Assembly: GCA_024229935.1 (NCBI GenBank)
Contig: JAAERX010000038.1
Location: forward strand, 1 to 32,172
DNA length: 32,172 nt
Origin: Gammaproteobacteria bacterium
Lineage (GTDB): Bacteria; Pseudomonadota; Gammaproteobacteria; Steroidobacterales; GCA-2729495
Reading direction: 5' to 3'
Both the position numbers and the translations under genes were made by a program. How positions within the stretch are numbered: position 1 is the stretch's first letter; every line of letters begins with the position of its first letter. The notes below the pieces were generated by a model. It ran no database searches, was not told the DNA's origin, and worked only from the letters and a program-made list of their open reading frames with translations. This document shows positions 14,654 through 23,154 of this stretch, piece by piece.

Positions 14654-15976
14654 TTAGTTTGCATGATCCGGGTCCGGGTCAAGCTTAAGCACGATTAGTG
14701 CTGCCAGTAACACTACTATATTAGCAATACCTACAAGAATAAAGGGCCCTATATGAGAGACCGTATCAAATAAAATGCCACCGATTTTGGCTACCAGCAA
14801 GATGCCAAGCGCACCAAACAGACTAAACATCCCAATGACAGCTCCACGTCCCATAGCAGGTGCTTCTTTACCAACCAGTGATAAAGAAGCAAGGTTGGCC
14901 GATATTTCTCCAAAACCAATTAAGATCGCTGCAAAGTACATTTCCTTACCCAGTGGGTCACCTACTAAAGCAAGTGATAAATAACCCCCGCCAGCAAGAA
15001 TCATCCCAATAATCAGACCAATCACCCGATCAATACGATCCAACATGATGCCAATAACCGGAGCAGCAACAAGTGCCGCCGCCTGCACAACAATATAGAA
15101 GGTAAAACCAGTAGACATTGCATCCGTGGCGGTCATTCCACGGTCACGGCCCTCCAAAAATAACCATGTGGTAAAGAAGGTACTAAGAACAGCCAGATCA
15201 CCTCGGGAGACTACTGCGGCAAAATAAGACAACGCTATTCTTGGCTTTCGTGCCTGCATTAAACCCACTTTAATAGTTGCAAGCATGGGTTCTCGTTTTT
15301 TTAGCTGTGCGGGTGCGCCCTTCTGCAACCCATTAATGACAGCTACAGACACCAGCAAACATGCGCCACTCACTGTCCAGCGTGTGTATTTAACTGCGGT
15401 CTGTACATCATAACCAGCATTTTGGTACCAGTCAGGAAGGTTTTTAAAGACACCAGTTAGTACCACCATACCAATTGCATTGAATAACATCGTAGCGCCA
15501 ATCATTTTGGCACGTGAACTCTCCACCGGATAATCATTAGCAACCGCAGCCAGCATAGCTGATGCAGCTGCGGTACCCACAGCGAATATCAGACGGTACA
15601 TCAGCAGTTGCTCTTCATTTTCGGCCAGTGGATACAGGAAATGCCCTATTCCAATCAGCAAAAATGCAACCATATAAAGAGGCCGTCGACCTATCTTGTC
15701 CGAAAGCGCACCTATAGGAGCAATACAGATAAGCACGACTATTTCATGATAAAAAGTCAGCTTGCCAGCAAGACGACCAAAGTCACTCTCTGCAACACCC
15801 AGTATGGCCCCAAAAATCAGTGGCTGGCCCGAGTTCATGTAACTCATTACTGCAATGCCAAAAAAAGAGGCAAAGAAAAGTGTCAGTATATTAAGGCCAC
15901 TGACACCCTTGAGCATTTTGATGGGGCCCAGCCGAATACCATACTCTTCAGCCTCTGCCTGATTTTTGCCTGACAT
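14654..15976 (-). CDS. MFS transporter (paralogue 3 of 3)
   Basis: A 440-residue major facilitator of the inner membrane, first gene of the minus-strand MFS-MFS-ALDH-MFS set. It shows GALSDKIGRRP in the helix 2-3 loop, GVSGLN near the N-terminus, a lysine-containing central loop (about 220-235) and APAMGRGAVIGMF near helix 11. Its close likeness to the product of the gene at 13267 implies tandem duplication. The set is probably transcribed from the 195-base divergent gap shared with the PON-like gene. Having several related permeases in a row may give different affinities or a range of related substrates; this is inference only. Confidence 0.9.
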   Translation of the reverse strand: MSGKNQAEAEEYGIRLGPIKMLKGVSGLNILTLFFASFFGIAVMSYMNSGQPLIFGAILGVAESDFGRLAGKLTFYHEIVVLICIAPIGALSDKIGRRPLYMVAFLLIGIGHFLYPLAENEEQLLMYRLIFAVGTAAASAMLAAVANDYPVESSRAKMIGATMLFNAIGMVVLTGVFKNLPDWYQNAGYDVQTAVKYTRWTVSGACLLVSVAVINGLQKGAPAQLKKREPMLATIKVGLMQARKPRIALSYFAAVVSRGDLAVLSTFFTTWLFLEGRDRGMTATDAMSTGFTFYIVVQAAALVAAPVIGIMLDRIDRVIGLIIGMILAGGGYLSLALVGDPLGKEMYFAAILIGFGEISANLASLSLVGKEAPAMGRGAVIGMFSLFGALGILLVAKIGGILFDTVSHIGPFILVGIANIVVLLAALIVLKLDPDPDHAN

Positions 15977-16171
15977 AGTAATCCTGATATTAAAGTTAGT
16001 TATATACTAGAGGCCTGAAGGGCAACTCCATAAGCATGGCATAGTCTGCTGCACAAATGCTGCCGTCCATGTACATTGATTACCTGTCCATACAGCGGAA
16101 CCTCAGGATAGACTAGAATATACATATGCCATCTTTGACAGACTACCCTCCTGTATCAAACTGGAAACATT

Positions 16172-17206
16172 ATGATTAAAAAAGCACTACTGATTTCACT
16201 CACAATCATCATCATTATCTGCGTGTTTTTTGGATTGTGGCTCTATTCAGCTGTTAACAAAGATATAAAAGAGCATTTCACAGGCAGTTGCAGTGAAATC
16301 CCACTTGATGGTAGTGCAGAAGATATTCAGATCGACAGAGCCCGTGGGCTGGCATACCTGTCAATTTTTGATCGTATGGCAACTGCCAAAGGTAATGTTG
16401 CTGAACCCGGCACTATTGCGCGGCTAGATTTAAACACAAACCCACCAGAAGTTACTTCAGCACTAAATAATGGCCCCAGTCTCCACCCACATGGTTTGAG
16501 TCTTTTTACAGAAGAGAAGGGTCAGCGCCACCTATTTGTCATCAATCACCCTGATGATCGCTCAACAGGTAAAGATGCAATTGAGCATTACGTTGAGTTC
16601 ACCCCGGGCGTATACAACCACATGGAAACATACAAAAGCCCACTCATCACTCGGGCAAATGATATGGTTGCTGTAGGCCCGCAACAATTCTATGTAGCAC
16701 AGGATGTAGACCGCAGCAGCGGTGAAACACTTACTGAACTAATTTATTTTGATGGTGAGAATTTTTCCGTTGTTGCTGATGACATCCAGTCCGGGGGCGG
16801 CATCAATGTATCTGCAGATAACAGCACACTATACATAGCAGAGACCAACGGGAAAGCTGTACGGGTAGCCAAACGTAACCAGATTGATGGCAGCATAGAG
16901 ACTATACGCAGCATTAATCTCGGCACATCACCTGACAATATTGATGTTGCTGAAGATGGCTCTTTATGGATTGGCGCACACTCAAACGTGGTTGCCCTGG
17001 CAATGCATTTCATCATGGGTGCTAACGCACCAAGTCAGATTCTGCGTGTAGATGTCACCGCTGAAGAACCAGCCATAGAGGAGGTTTATCTAAATGCCGG
17101 TGGACAGATTTCTGCGGGTAGTGGTGGAGCAACGCTTGGCCAGCAATTATTAATTGGTTCTATTACAGCAAAAAAAGTTCTGGTCTGTGAAATGGAGGGT
17201 GCCTGA
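16172..17206 (+). CDS. Membrane-anchored paraoxonase-like arylesterase/lactonase
   Basis: A 344-residue six-bladed beta-propeller hydrolase of the paraoxonase (PON) family. An uncleaved-looking hydrophobic anchor (6-25) should place it on the periplasmic side. By hand comparison with human PON1 the key residues are kept: calcium ligands Glu50-Asp51 (AEDIQI), Asn163 (NDMVAVG), Asn212 (GINVS) and Asp255-Asn256 (DNIDV). The catalytic His pair is matched by His107 (HPHGLS) and His126 (INHPD). Cys40 and Cys339 match the PON1 disulfide pair. PONs hydrolyse lactones, including acyl-homoserine lactones, and aryl esters. The gene is divergent from the MFS/ALDH set and convergent with the DUF3313 gene. 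Its natural substrate here is unknown. Confidence 0.85.
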   Translation: MIKKALLISLTIIIIICVFFGLWLYSAVNKDIKEHFTGSCSEIPLDGSAEDIQIDRARGLAYLSIFDRMATAKGNVAEPGTIARLDLNTNPPEVTSALNNGPSLHPHGLSLFTEEKGQRHLFVINHPDDRSTGKDAIEHYVEFTPGVYNHMETYKSPLITRANDMVAVGPQQFYVAQDVDRSSGETLTELIYFDGENFSVVADDIQSGGGINVSADNSTLYIAETNGKAVRVAKRNQIDGSIETIRSINLGTSPDNIDVAEDGSLWIGAHSNVVALAMHFIMGANAPSQILRVDVTAEEPAIEEVYLNAGGQISAGSGGATLGQQLLIGSITAKKVLVCEMEGA

Positions 17207-17219
17207 TATATATACCACA

Positions 17220-17244
17220 CACTCATACTACAGAAATATGAGTG
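17220..17244. terminator. Hairpin between converging genes, possible 3'-end structure
   Basis: A perfect 8-bp inverted repeat (CACTCATA, 9-base loop, TATGAGTG) lies in the 62-base gap between the convergent PON-like and DUF3313 genes. No T-run follows on either strand in the correct place, so it is not a classic rho-independent terminator. It could protect the 3' ends of either message. Confidence 0.4.
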
Positions 17245-17268
17245 ACAAAAAATAATATGACTTAAAAC

Positions 17269-17937
17269 TTAACGGCCAAGGTTTTCATCAAGAAACTGAC
17301 GGAATAGCTGCGCCCAGTACGCAGCAGATTCCTCTGCCTGCTGCCACCCTGCCTTACAGTCAGCGGGTACACATGCTTCATTTGCATGTTTTTCCTGATC
17401 TGCCGCACGTGCAAGCACCTTTCCTGAAGCTGAATCACTAAGCTCCATTAAAAATGTCAGTGAACCGTTAGCCACTAATGCACGCAACCTGCCTTGTATA
17501 GGTAAATCACCACTCACAGGACCGCTTTTAAAATCAACCAGTGATGCGCGTACACCAAGTGCATTCTTTGCGGGTTTATTCACTATCGGGTAGTCATTAG
17601 CAATAGCATTCAGAAATGCATTACGAAAGATACTGCGCATACGCTGAAGATCTTCTTCCGTAGGCGCACCCTCACCTTTTGCATAATAAATTTCCAATGG
17701 CATTGCATAGAGCTGACTATAGCGGGAGAAATCAGTACCCGGTGATAGATAGGCTTCATCAACACGAGCACCCTGCACCCTTTCATAAGTATGCACTTCG
17801 GTTGTTGTACATGCTGCAAGGAGCGGGATCAGACCAACTCCTAAAGGAATACATAATTTAATAGCTGAGCAAATCAGCCTACTGGTTTTAGTCAGGAATT
17901 TAGCCAAAAATTCAGGCCAAAATAATGCGGTCAGCAA
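17269..17937 (-). CDS. DUF3313 family lipoprotein
   Basis: An outer- or inner-membrane lipoprotein of up to 222 residues whose function is not known. After a hydrophobic signal, a lipobox LLAAC gives the likely lipidated Cys. The following region, with YLSPGTDFSRYSQ, then a helix and NDYPIVNKP, fits the DUF3313 pattern. There is no ATG start. The longest frame opens with TTG at 17937, overlapping the end of ctaB by 26 bases; another TTG at about 17907 would remove ten residues and end the overlap. The gene directly follows ctaB on the same strand and is probably co-transcribed with it. Two cysteines near the C-terminus (ACVPADC) could form a disulfide. Confidence 0.75.
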   Translation of the reverse strand: MLTALFWPEFLAKFLTKTSRLICSAIKLCIPLGVGLIPLLAACTTTEVHTYERVQGARVDEAYLSPGTDFSRYSQLYAMPLEIYYAKGEGAPTEEDLQRMRSIFRNAFLNAIANDYPIVNKPAKNALGVRASLVDFKSGPVSGDLPIQGRLRALVANGSLTFLMELSDSASGKVLARAADQEKHANEACVPADCKAGWQQAEESAAYWAQLFRQFLDENLGR

Positions 17938-18778
17938 CAGCTGCTACCAGCATCAGGCCCAACTGTGCAATAGATGCAGCAAATGCCTTCCATGCACGCG
18001 GAACACTGGGCTTAATATGAAACCGAACAGTTTCACGAATAAAATAGATACCGCCAGCGGTAACCCCAAGCAGATATATCCAGCCCAAACCATAAAATAC
18101 CGGCACAATTGACAGCGCTACAAGTGCCAGCACATGCCCGGTAATAACCCAAACTGTTATGCGCTCATCAAATACTGTTGGCAGCATTGGCACACCTGAA
18201 TTTATATAGTCACGCTTGCATGCATAAGCCAGCACCCAAAAATGCGGCGGTGTCCAGAGAAACAATACAGTGGCAATAATCCAGCCAGCAGGCCCGACAG
18301 TTACATCTACAGCTGCCGCACCAGAAAGCACAGCAAAACTTCCTGCCAGACCACCGATCACAACATTCCACCAGGTGCGACGTTTCAACCAGATGGTATA
18401 AACAACCCCATAACAGAATGAGCCCAGAAATAAATAAAAGGCAGACATGACATTAGTTGTCATTGCCAGCGCCAGAATGGCAAATAAAGAGATGGCTATG
18501 ATTGCACCCGGCCAGTAGTAACTGCCACTGAAACGGCCCGTCACAAATGGACGTTTTTTAGTTCGCACCATGCATGCGTCTATATCGCGTTCATACCACT
18601 GATTAAAAGCACCCGCACTCGCTGAACACAACAGCACGGTAATTCCCAATACCAGCACCTGCCAACCATTAAGATTGTCACCAGGCGTAACCGCAAAGCC
18701 TGCCAGAGCGCAAAGCATAATCAGGAATCCCAGCCGTACTTTGGCAGCTGAGTAAATCAGTTTGATATTTTCAGTCAT
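17912..18778 (-). CDS. ctaB: Protoheme IX farnesyltransferase (heme O synthase)
   Basis: A 288-residue UbiA-family prenyltransferase of the inner membrane that attaches a farnesyl group to heme b, giving heme O for terminal oxidases. The first Asp-rich motif NQWYERDID (59-67), followed by RTKKRP (72-77), is clear. So are WLKRRTWWNVVIGGLAG and FLWTPPHFWVLA, which fit CtaB/CyoE. The usual N-terminal TKPR signature appears as AKVR, which is unusual. Oxidase subunit genes that often neighbour ctaB are absent from the window, so the gene is detached from its partners. It is upstream of, and overlaps, the DUF3313 lipoprotein gene. Confidence 0.92.
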   Translation of the reverse strand: MTENIKLIYSAAKVRLGFLIMLCALAGFAVTPGDNLNGWQVLVLGITVLLCSASAGAFNQWYERDIDACMVRTKKRPFVTGRFSGSYYWPGAIIAISLFAILALAMTTNVMSAFYLFLGSFCYGVVYTIWLKRRTWWNVVIGGLAGSFAVLSGAAAVDVTVGPAGWIIATVLFLWTPPHFWVLAYACKRDYINSGVPMLPTVFDERITVWVITGHVLALVALSIVPVFYGLGWIYLLGVTAGGIYFIRETVRFHIKPSVPRAWKAFAASIAQLGLMLVAAVADRIILA

Positions 18779-19157
18779 TTTTCTTTAAATCGGCATCAAT
18801 GCCGTTTGAAAGCATGAAGCATTTTGCCAAATGCAGCTTAATAGTAAGTGAGCATGAGTAATGATCAGGGGGCGCAGTATACCGGAATTCAGACCAAGGC
18901 TAATACCAGAAAAATCAGGTAAAACAACAATCCATACAAATACAGCCCGCAACAAGCTGCTGCTTGAAGTTGAAAACACCCTAGATCAGAAAGCATCTTC
19001 AAGCTTTTATTTACTTTTAAAACAATTACTTAAGCCCGATAAACCGGATATAATCTTAAGTTATAGCCCGATAACAACAACTACGTTCACAGCACAGCTC
19101 AGCCCCTATAACTTTAGCATCCTGCAATCGGATTTCCCGTTGCACGCGGAGTGTTAA
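18779..19157. promoter_or_regulatory. 379-base divergent region between ctaB and cysH
   Basis: No convincing gene is present. A perfect TATAAT hexamer at 19049-19054 lies 104 bases before the cysH ATG, without a good -35 at the standard spacing, as is common for activator-dependent promoters. Two direct copies of GCCCGATAA (19034-19042 and 19066-19074), 32 bases apart or three helical turns, flank it. An activator such as CysB could bind there. A GGAG ribosome site at 19148 sits six bases before the cysH ATG. A 98-codon open frame ends directly before the ATG but shows no family resemblance. Confidence 0.5.
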
Positions 19158-20012
19158 ATGCAAGGACTGGCAGCAACGCAAGACTTCCTGACCACGGATG
19201 ATGCTAAGCATGCGTCCAATGGCAAAGTATCGGCTGTCAACACCCTTGACCAGATCTCAGATCAGTCACTTGAGCATACCCTTGATGAGGAGCAGTCCCG
19301 CCTCGCTGCAATTAAGCACTGCAATGAACTATTTGCCTCTTTTAGCGCCGAAGAACGGGTTGAGTGGGCGCTAAATAATCTGCCAAACCAGCATACACTG
19401 AGCTCCAGTTTTGGCGCCCAGGCAGCTGTATCTCTTCATCTGGTTACAAGCCAGCGACCCGATATCCCAGTTCTCTTTGTTGATACAGGCTACCTGTTCC
19501 CTGAAACCTATCAGTTTGTTGATGAACTAACAGAACGGCTGAATCTGAATCTACAGGTATATCGCAGCAAAACCAGCCCTGCCTGGCAGGAAGCCCGCTA
19601 TGGCCAACGCTGGACTCAAGGTGTAGAAGGCATCACCGCCTATAACCGAGAGAACAAAGTTGAACCAATGGAGCGTGCACTACGAGACCTTAATGTCGGC
19701 ACCTGGTTTGCTGGTCTACGCCGCAAGCAGTCAGCATCACGTGCAGAGGTACCGTTCCTGAGTTGGTCACGTGGTGACCGGTGGAAAGTTCATGCTATTG
19801 CCGACTGGACTGATCGTGACATCTTTAACTACCTGAAAAAACATGACCTGCCTTATCACCCGCTATGGGAAAAGGGCTATGTTTCTATTGGTGATGTGCA
19901 CACCACAAAATCACTAAGCGAAGTAGAAAATGCCGAGGACACACGTTTCTTTGGTCTAACCCGTGAGTGTGGCCTGCATGACATTGATATGTCAGAAGTC
20001 TTTCTGCCCTAG
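19158..20012 (+). CDS. cysH: Phosphoadenosine phosphosulfate (PAPS) reductase
   Basis: A 284-residue cytoplasmic enzyme reducing PAPS to sulfite with thioredoxin, part of assimilatory sulfate reduction. It follows E. coli CysH closely: [15 protein letters not shown] (PP-loop region), [41 protein letters not shown] and the C-terminal ECGLH with the redox-active Cys271. The paired cysteines that bind the 4Fe-4S cluster of APS reductases are missing, so the substrate should be PAPS rather than APS. An N-terminal stretch of about 35 residues is longer than in E. coli; the GGAG site supports this start. It converges with cysB, 14 bases apart. Sulfite reductase genes are not in the window. Confidence 0.95.
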   Translation: MQGLAATQDFLTTDDAKHASNGKVSAVNTLDQISDQSLEHTLDEEQSRLAAIKHCNELFASFSAEERVEWALNNLPNQHTLSSSFGAQAAVSLHLVTSQRPDIPVLFVDTGYLFPETYQFVDELTERLNLNLQVYRSKTSPAWQEARYGQRWTQGVEGITAYNRENKVEPMERALRDLNVGTWFAGLRRKQSASRAEVPFLSWSRGDRWKVHAIADWTDRDIFNYLKKHDLPYHPLWEKGYVSIGDVHTTKSLSEVENAEDTRFFGLTRECGLHDIDMSEVFLP

Positions 20013-20026
20013 TCTTTCTGACCTGA

Positions 20027-21040
20027 CTACTGGCTAATCGCTCCAAATTCATCATCACAACCGCCACGCAGCGGTAAATGAATTTTCTCAAACAGTACTT
20101 CAACTTCCTGCTGGGTCTCCATGCTGGCTGCTTGCTGTGTCAGTTCCGGCAGCAAATGCGTCGCAAATAATGAGGCAAAATCAACCATATAACCCCTTAA
20201 TACTATATCGCGCCGGAAACCAATCCAGGTTTTAACGCGTGGAAATAGGCCCGTTGCATTAAGTGCAACAAGATCTTCTTTATCCTGACATTCCCATGCC
20301 ATTGCAGCCACCACACCTACACCCATGCCCATACGCACATAGGTTTTAATAATATCGGCATCACGAGCAGTGAACACCACATCAGGCTCCAGCCCTTGAT
20401 CTGCAAACGCTTTCTTGAATGAGGACTCACCGGTTAGACTGAATACATAAGTAACCAGCGGAAAGCGCGCCAGAGTTTCAATACTAATGGGTTCTTTCAA
20501 ACCAGCCAGTTCATGCCCTTTAGGCACCAGAACAATTCGATCCCATTCATAACAAGGCAATAACACCAGATCCGGAACCAACGCTTCTCCACCCGTAGCA
20601 ATAGCAAAATCAACCTGATTGGTGGCTACCAGTTCAGCTATCTGCTCAGAGGTTCCCTGATGTAATTCCAGATTAACCTTGGGATAACGATTGCGGAATT
20701 CCTGGATAACATCCGGCAGGACATACCTCGCCTGTGTGTGTGTAGTCGCTATAGATAATGTGCCCTCCTGCTCTTCAGACATATCACTGGCAAGACTGCG
20801 GATATTCTCCACCTCTCGTAATATTCGCCGAGCACGGGCTATTACCTCATGGCCTGCCGGTGTTATAGCAGCCAGACTCTTGCCTTTACGCGTAAACAGC
20901 TGAATACCAAGTTCCTGCTCAAGCAGTTTTAACTGTTTGCTGATCCCTGGCTGGCTGGTAAATAAGCGCTCAGCAGCCGCTGTAATATTCAGGCCACTAT
21001 CGGCAATGCCCAAAAGGTATCGAAGTTGCTGTAGAGTCAT
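20027..21040 (-). CDS. cysB: LysR-type regulator CysB
   Basis: A 337-residue LysR-family transcription factor that activates sulfur-assimilation genes and responds to N-acetylserine. The N-terminus MTLQQLRYL, the winged helix-turn-helix with LFTSQPGISKQLKLLE (about 26-41), IATTHTQARYVLP, the ligand-pocket residues around ATGGEAL, and DADIIKTYVRMGMGVGV match E. coli CysB nearly along the whole length. It is tail to tail with its expected target cysH and divergent from the glutamyl-tRNA-reductase-like gene, from which a 201-base gap separates it. Such divergent gaps often hold LysR autoregulatory sites. The C-terminus is slightly longer than in E. coli. Confidence 0.93.
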   Translation of the reverse strand: MTLQQLRYLLGIADSGLNITAAAERLFTSQPGISKQLKLLEQELGIQLFTRKGKSLAAITPAGHEVIARARRILREVENIRSLASDMSEEQEGTLSIATTHTQARYVLPDVIQEFRNRYPKVNLELHQGTSEQIAELVATNQVDFAIATGGEALVPDLVLLPCYEWDRIVLVPKGHELAGLKEPISIETLARFPLVTYVFSLTGESSFKKAFADQGLEPDVVFTARDADIIKTYVRMGMGVGVVAAMAWECQDKEDLVALNATGLFPRVKTWIGFRRDIVLRGYMVDFASLFATHLLPELTQQAASMETQQEVEVLFEKIHLPLRGGCDDEFGAISQ

Positions 21041-21241
21041 GATTTAATAGAAAATATGTCACAGGAATAAAGAAGAAACCTATATAACCATTAGTTACAT
21101 AGGGCTGTCAATGACGACCCTGTGGTTACAGCCATTTATAGCCCCTCGGCATAAGCGCAGATAAATATATTATTTTTTAATTGCTTGCGATGTGCGACTC
21201 TATGCCGCCACAGATATGGATCAACCCCGATTTAGACACAC
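21041..21241. promoter_or_regulatory. Divergent regulatory gap cysB / GluTR-like gene
   Basis: AT-rich 201-base gap between divergent genes. It holds an inverted repeat GGCTGT (21103-21108) / ACAGCC (21128-21133). It may contain the CysB autoregulatory site and the promoter of the GluTR-like gene; no standard promoter pair stands out. Confidence 0.35.
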
Positions 21242-22177
21242 ATGATCACCATCGACCTTAAACAACTGCGGGTACTGCACCGACTAAAAGATGCTGCCGG
21301 ACACGGCATGGATGATGACTGTGCAGAATCATTTGCGACACAGGGTCTCTATGTTGACACCTGCCTGCGGCAGGTTAGCATTATTGCTGATGCCAGTATC
21401 ACAAAAACATTCCCTATCGACACAGAGACAGATGTTTTACATGGTCACGATGCCTACAGTTTTTTGCTGCAAACAATAACAGGCCTCAACAGCGCCATAC
21501 CGGGCGAAACAAATGTACTCGGACAATTTCGCTGCGCATGGAAGAGATGGCTTAAAACCGCTCATACTGAACAGATCAAACAACTCAACCCATTATTGCT
21601 GCAGCTTTTTACTGACGGCAAACAGATACGTCAGGATTACCTGGAAAATACGGGTGGGGCATCCTATGGTTCACTGGTCCGCAAGATCCTGCAACCAGAA
21701 ACAAAAGCACATATTTTATTTGTAGGTGCTGGAAAATTATCCCTATCAATGTTGCCACTCTTTACTGCATGGCAAACGGCCCTGTGGAATCATCGCCTCC
21801 ATAAAGGACTACGGGTAGATCACAATGCATTAATCTTTTCACCCAAAGCCAGCAATGATGCTGCAGACTGGGCGTCACAGCTTGTGCTAACCACACCTGC
21901 AAATGAAGATAATGACAGCCGCTGGCTGGAACTGGCCAATAAACATCAGATTAGCCATGTTGTTCACCTTGGGATACGACGAGCAGAACCAGGTATCTGG
22001 CAACACCGCCCAGACACATTACATTTTCATGATCTCGATGATATTTTTGATTTGCGCCAGCACCAACAAACCTTACGTGACAACAATGTAGTACAGGCAA
22101 GACATGCATGTGAAAACATTGCGCATCGTTTTGCCCCTCACAAATCAATGCCTTTAAATGTGCAGGCACAGCCTTAA
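21242..22177 (+). CDS. Divergent glutamyl-tRNA reductase-like protein
   Basis: A 311-residue protein recalling glutamyl-tRNA reductase (HemA) but strongly changed. Visible parallels: YVDTCLRQVSI around Cys41 (HemA: STCNR, with the catalytic Cys; Asn is Leu here), GHDAYSFLLQTITGLNSAIPGETNVLGQFRCAW (about 68-100), which mirrors the HemA catalytic-domain signature ending GExQILGQ, and LFVGAGKLSLSML (about 160-172) as a Rossmann-like loop. The C-terminal dimerisation domain of real HemA (about 420 residues) is missing. It is divergent from cysB, so it may have a role linked to sulfur assimilation or siroheme, or be a non-catalytic paralogue. I infer a paralogue, not the housekeeping hemA. Confidence 0.65.
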   Translation: MITIDLKQLRVLHRLKDAAGHGMDDDCAESFATQGLYVDTCLRQVSIIADASITKTFPIDTETDVLHGHDAYSFLLQTITGLNSAIPGETNVLGQFRCAWKRWLKTAHTEQIKQLNPLLLQLFTDGKQIRQDYLENTGGASYGSLVRKILQPETKAHILFVGAGKLSLSMLPLFTAWQTALWNHRLHKGLRVDHNALIFSPKASNDAADWASQLVLTTPANEDNDSRWLELANKHQISHVVHLGIRRAEPGIWQHRPDTLHFHDLDDIFDLRQHQQTLRDNNVVQARHACENIAHRFAPHKSMPLNVQAQP

Positions 22178-22392
22178 TTCAAAGCTTTACCCGGCAAAAT
22201 ATGGCTTCTTATCAAGCAATAAGTTGCCTGACCCACCTTCACTCAATTTACTGCTCAAACCCATCTTGAACAAGCAAAAAATCTATGTTTTTTCGAGCAG
22301 GTAATGGTGTGCCAATCCTAGTCCGGTCTTGGGCAGCATAAAAATAATTCAACAAGGCTCGACAACTGAACTAGTGTTGCCCATCAAAAGTT

Positions 22393-23154
22393 TCAGTCTT
22401 CTGCCACGTGCACTGCACCACGTGGCAAATTCATATGAGAGCGCTGACGTGGTTGCTGCTCGCTAACAAGGTGACTAAGAAAATACCTTATTGGGTAATA
22501 GTGACCGGGTCGGTCAAAAGTCCGGCGCGCAAGTGATTCTGTCACATCAATATTGTGTGCGTAATCATAGGGCTCATTATGCCCCGGCGCCCAATCATTA
22601 GTCGTATAAATCGAACGCGCAAAATCAGCGCAATGACCATGATTTCGATAACCCCAATCATAATCCCAGCCACCAGCAATACCAATACCATCAAGAAAAG
22701 TCATCTCGATAAAAGTGCGCACATCAGGATCAACCTGATTTCGATAAGCAACACAAATTGGATCCAGAAAATATGCTCCTGCGCTGTGCGCCACCAAGCG
22801 AATATCAGTAAGCTCCGGCAGCATTGCAAGTTCACGCCCAATAGCTGTACCCAATCTGTGGCCAAGCACATACGAACGACGACGATTATCATGGGGAGCC
22901 CAGACCAGCCTTACTACAGCGACTTGCGGGTCATCAGCAAAAGCTTCATTGAGGCGCTGTTCCATCTCAATAAATGTAGGCTCTTTACTACCACCGGACC
23001 CATGCACTAATAGCAGCAGGTAACGCGTATCCTCATCAAGGCCTAACGGCGATAGCTCAGCGGTAGACGGCCAACGCATATAAACCTCTAACGTAGCAGA
23101 GAACACAACCATCAGAGCAATGACCCATCCCAACCTGCGCAACCATCGATTCAT
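22393..23154 (-). CDS. Membrane-anchored alpha/beta-hydrolase of unknown substrate
   Basis: A 253-residue protein with an N-terminal hydrophobic segment (about 9-22) that may be an anchor or signal. The rest has an alpha/beta-hydrolase look: LLLVHGSGGS (47-56) for the oxyanion hole and LVAHSAGAY with nucleophile Ser124, followed by a possible acid Asp (TFLDGIG) and a C-terminal His (GHYYPIRYF). No closer family is recognised. Tyr/Trp-rich stretches such as GGWDYDWGYRNHGH are notable. It stands alone between the GluTR-like gene (convergent) and a 353-base gap. A weak AAGAGA ribosome site precedes the ATG. Confidence 0.7.
   Translation of the reverse strand: MNRWLRRLGWVIALMVVFSATLEVYMRWPSTAELSPLGLDEDTRYLLLLVHGSGGSKEPTFIEMEQRLNEAFADDPQVAVVRLVWAPHDNRRRSYVLGHRLGTAIGRELAMLPELTDIRLVAHSAGAYFLDPICVAYRNQVDPDVRTFIEMTFLDGIGIAGGWDYDWGYRNHGHCADFARSIYTTNDWAPGHNEPYDYAHNIDVTESLARRTFDRPGHYYPIRYFLSHLVSEQQPRQRSHMNLPRGAVHVAED

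Noticed and set aside
18861-19157. 98-codon open frame ending directly before cysH in the same frame
   Set aside because: No ribosome site, no recognisable motif, and it spans the candidate cysH promoter; a chance frame is more likely.
22178-22392. CTGCTC/GAGCAG inverted repeat in the 215-base convergent gap
   Set aside because: The arms are only six bases with a loop of about 40 bases, which is expected by chance.
22555-23010. 151-codon frame opposite the membrane-anchored hydrolase
   Set aside because: The minus-strand frame has a membrane segment, ribosome site and alpha/beta-hydrolase motifs; the opposite frame is Ile/Thr/Ser-rich without motif.
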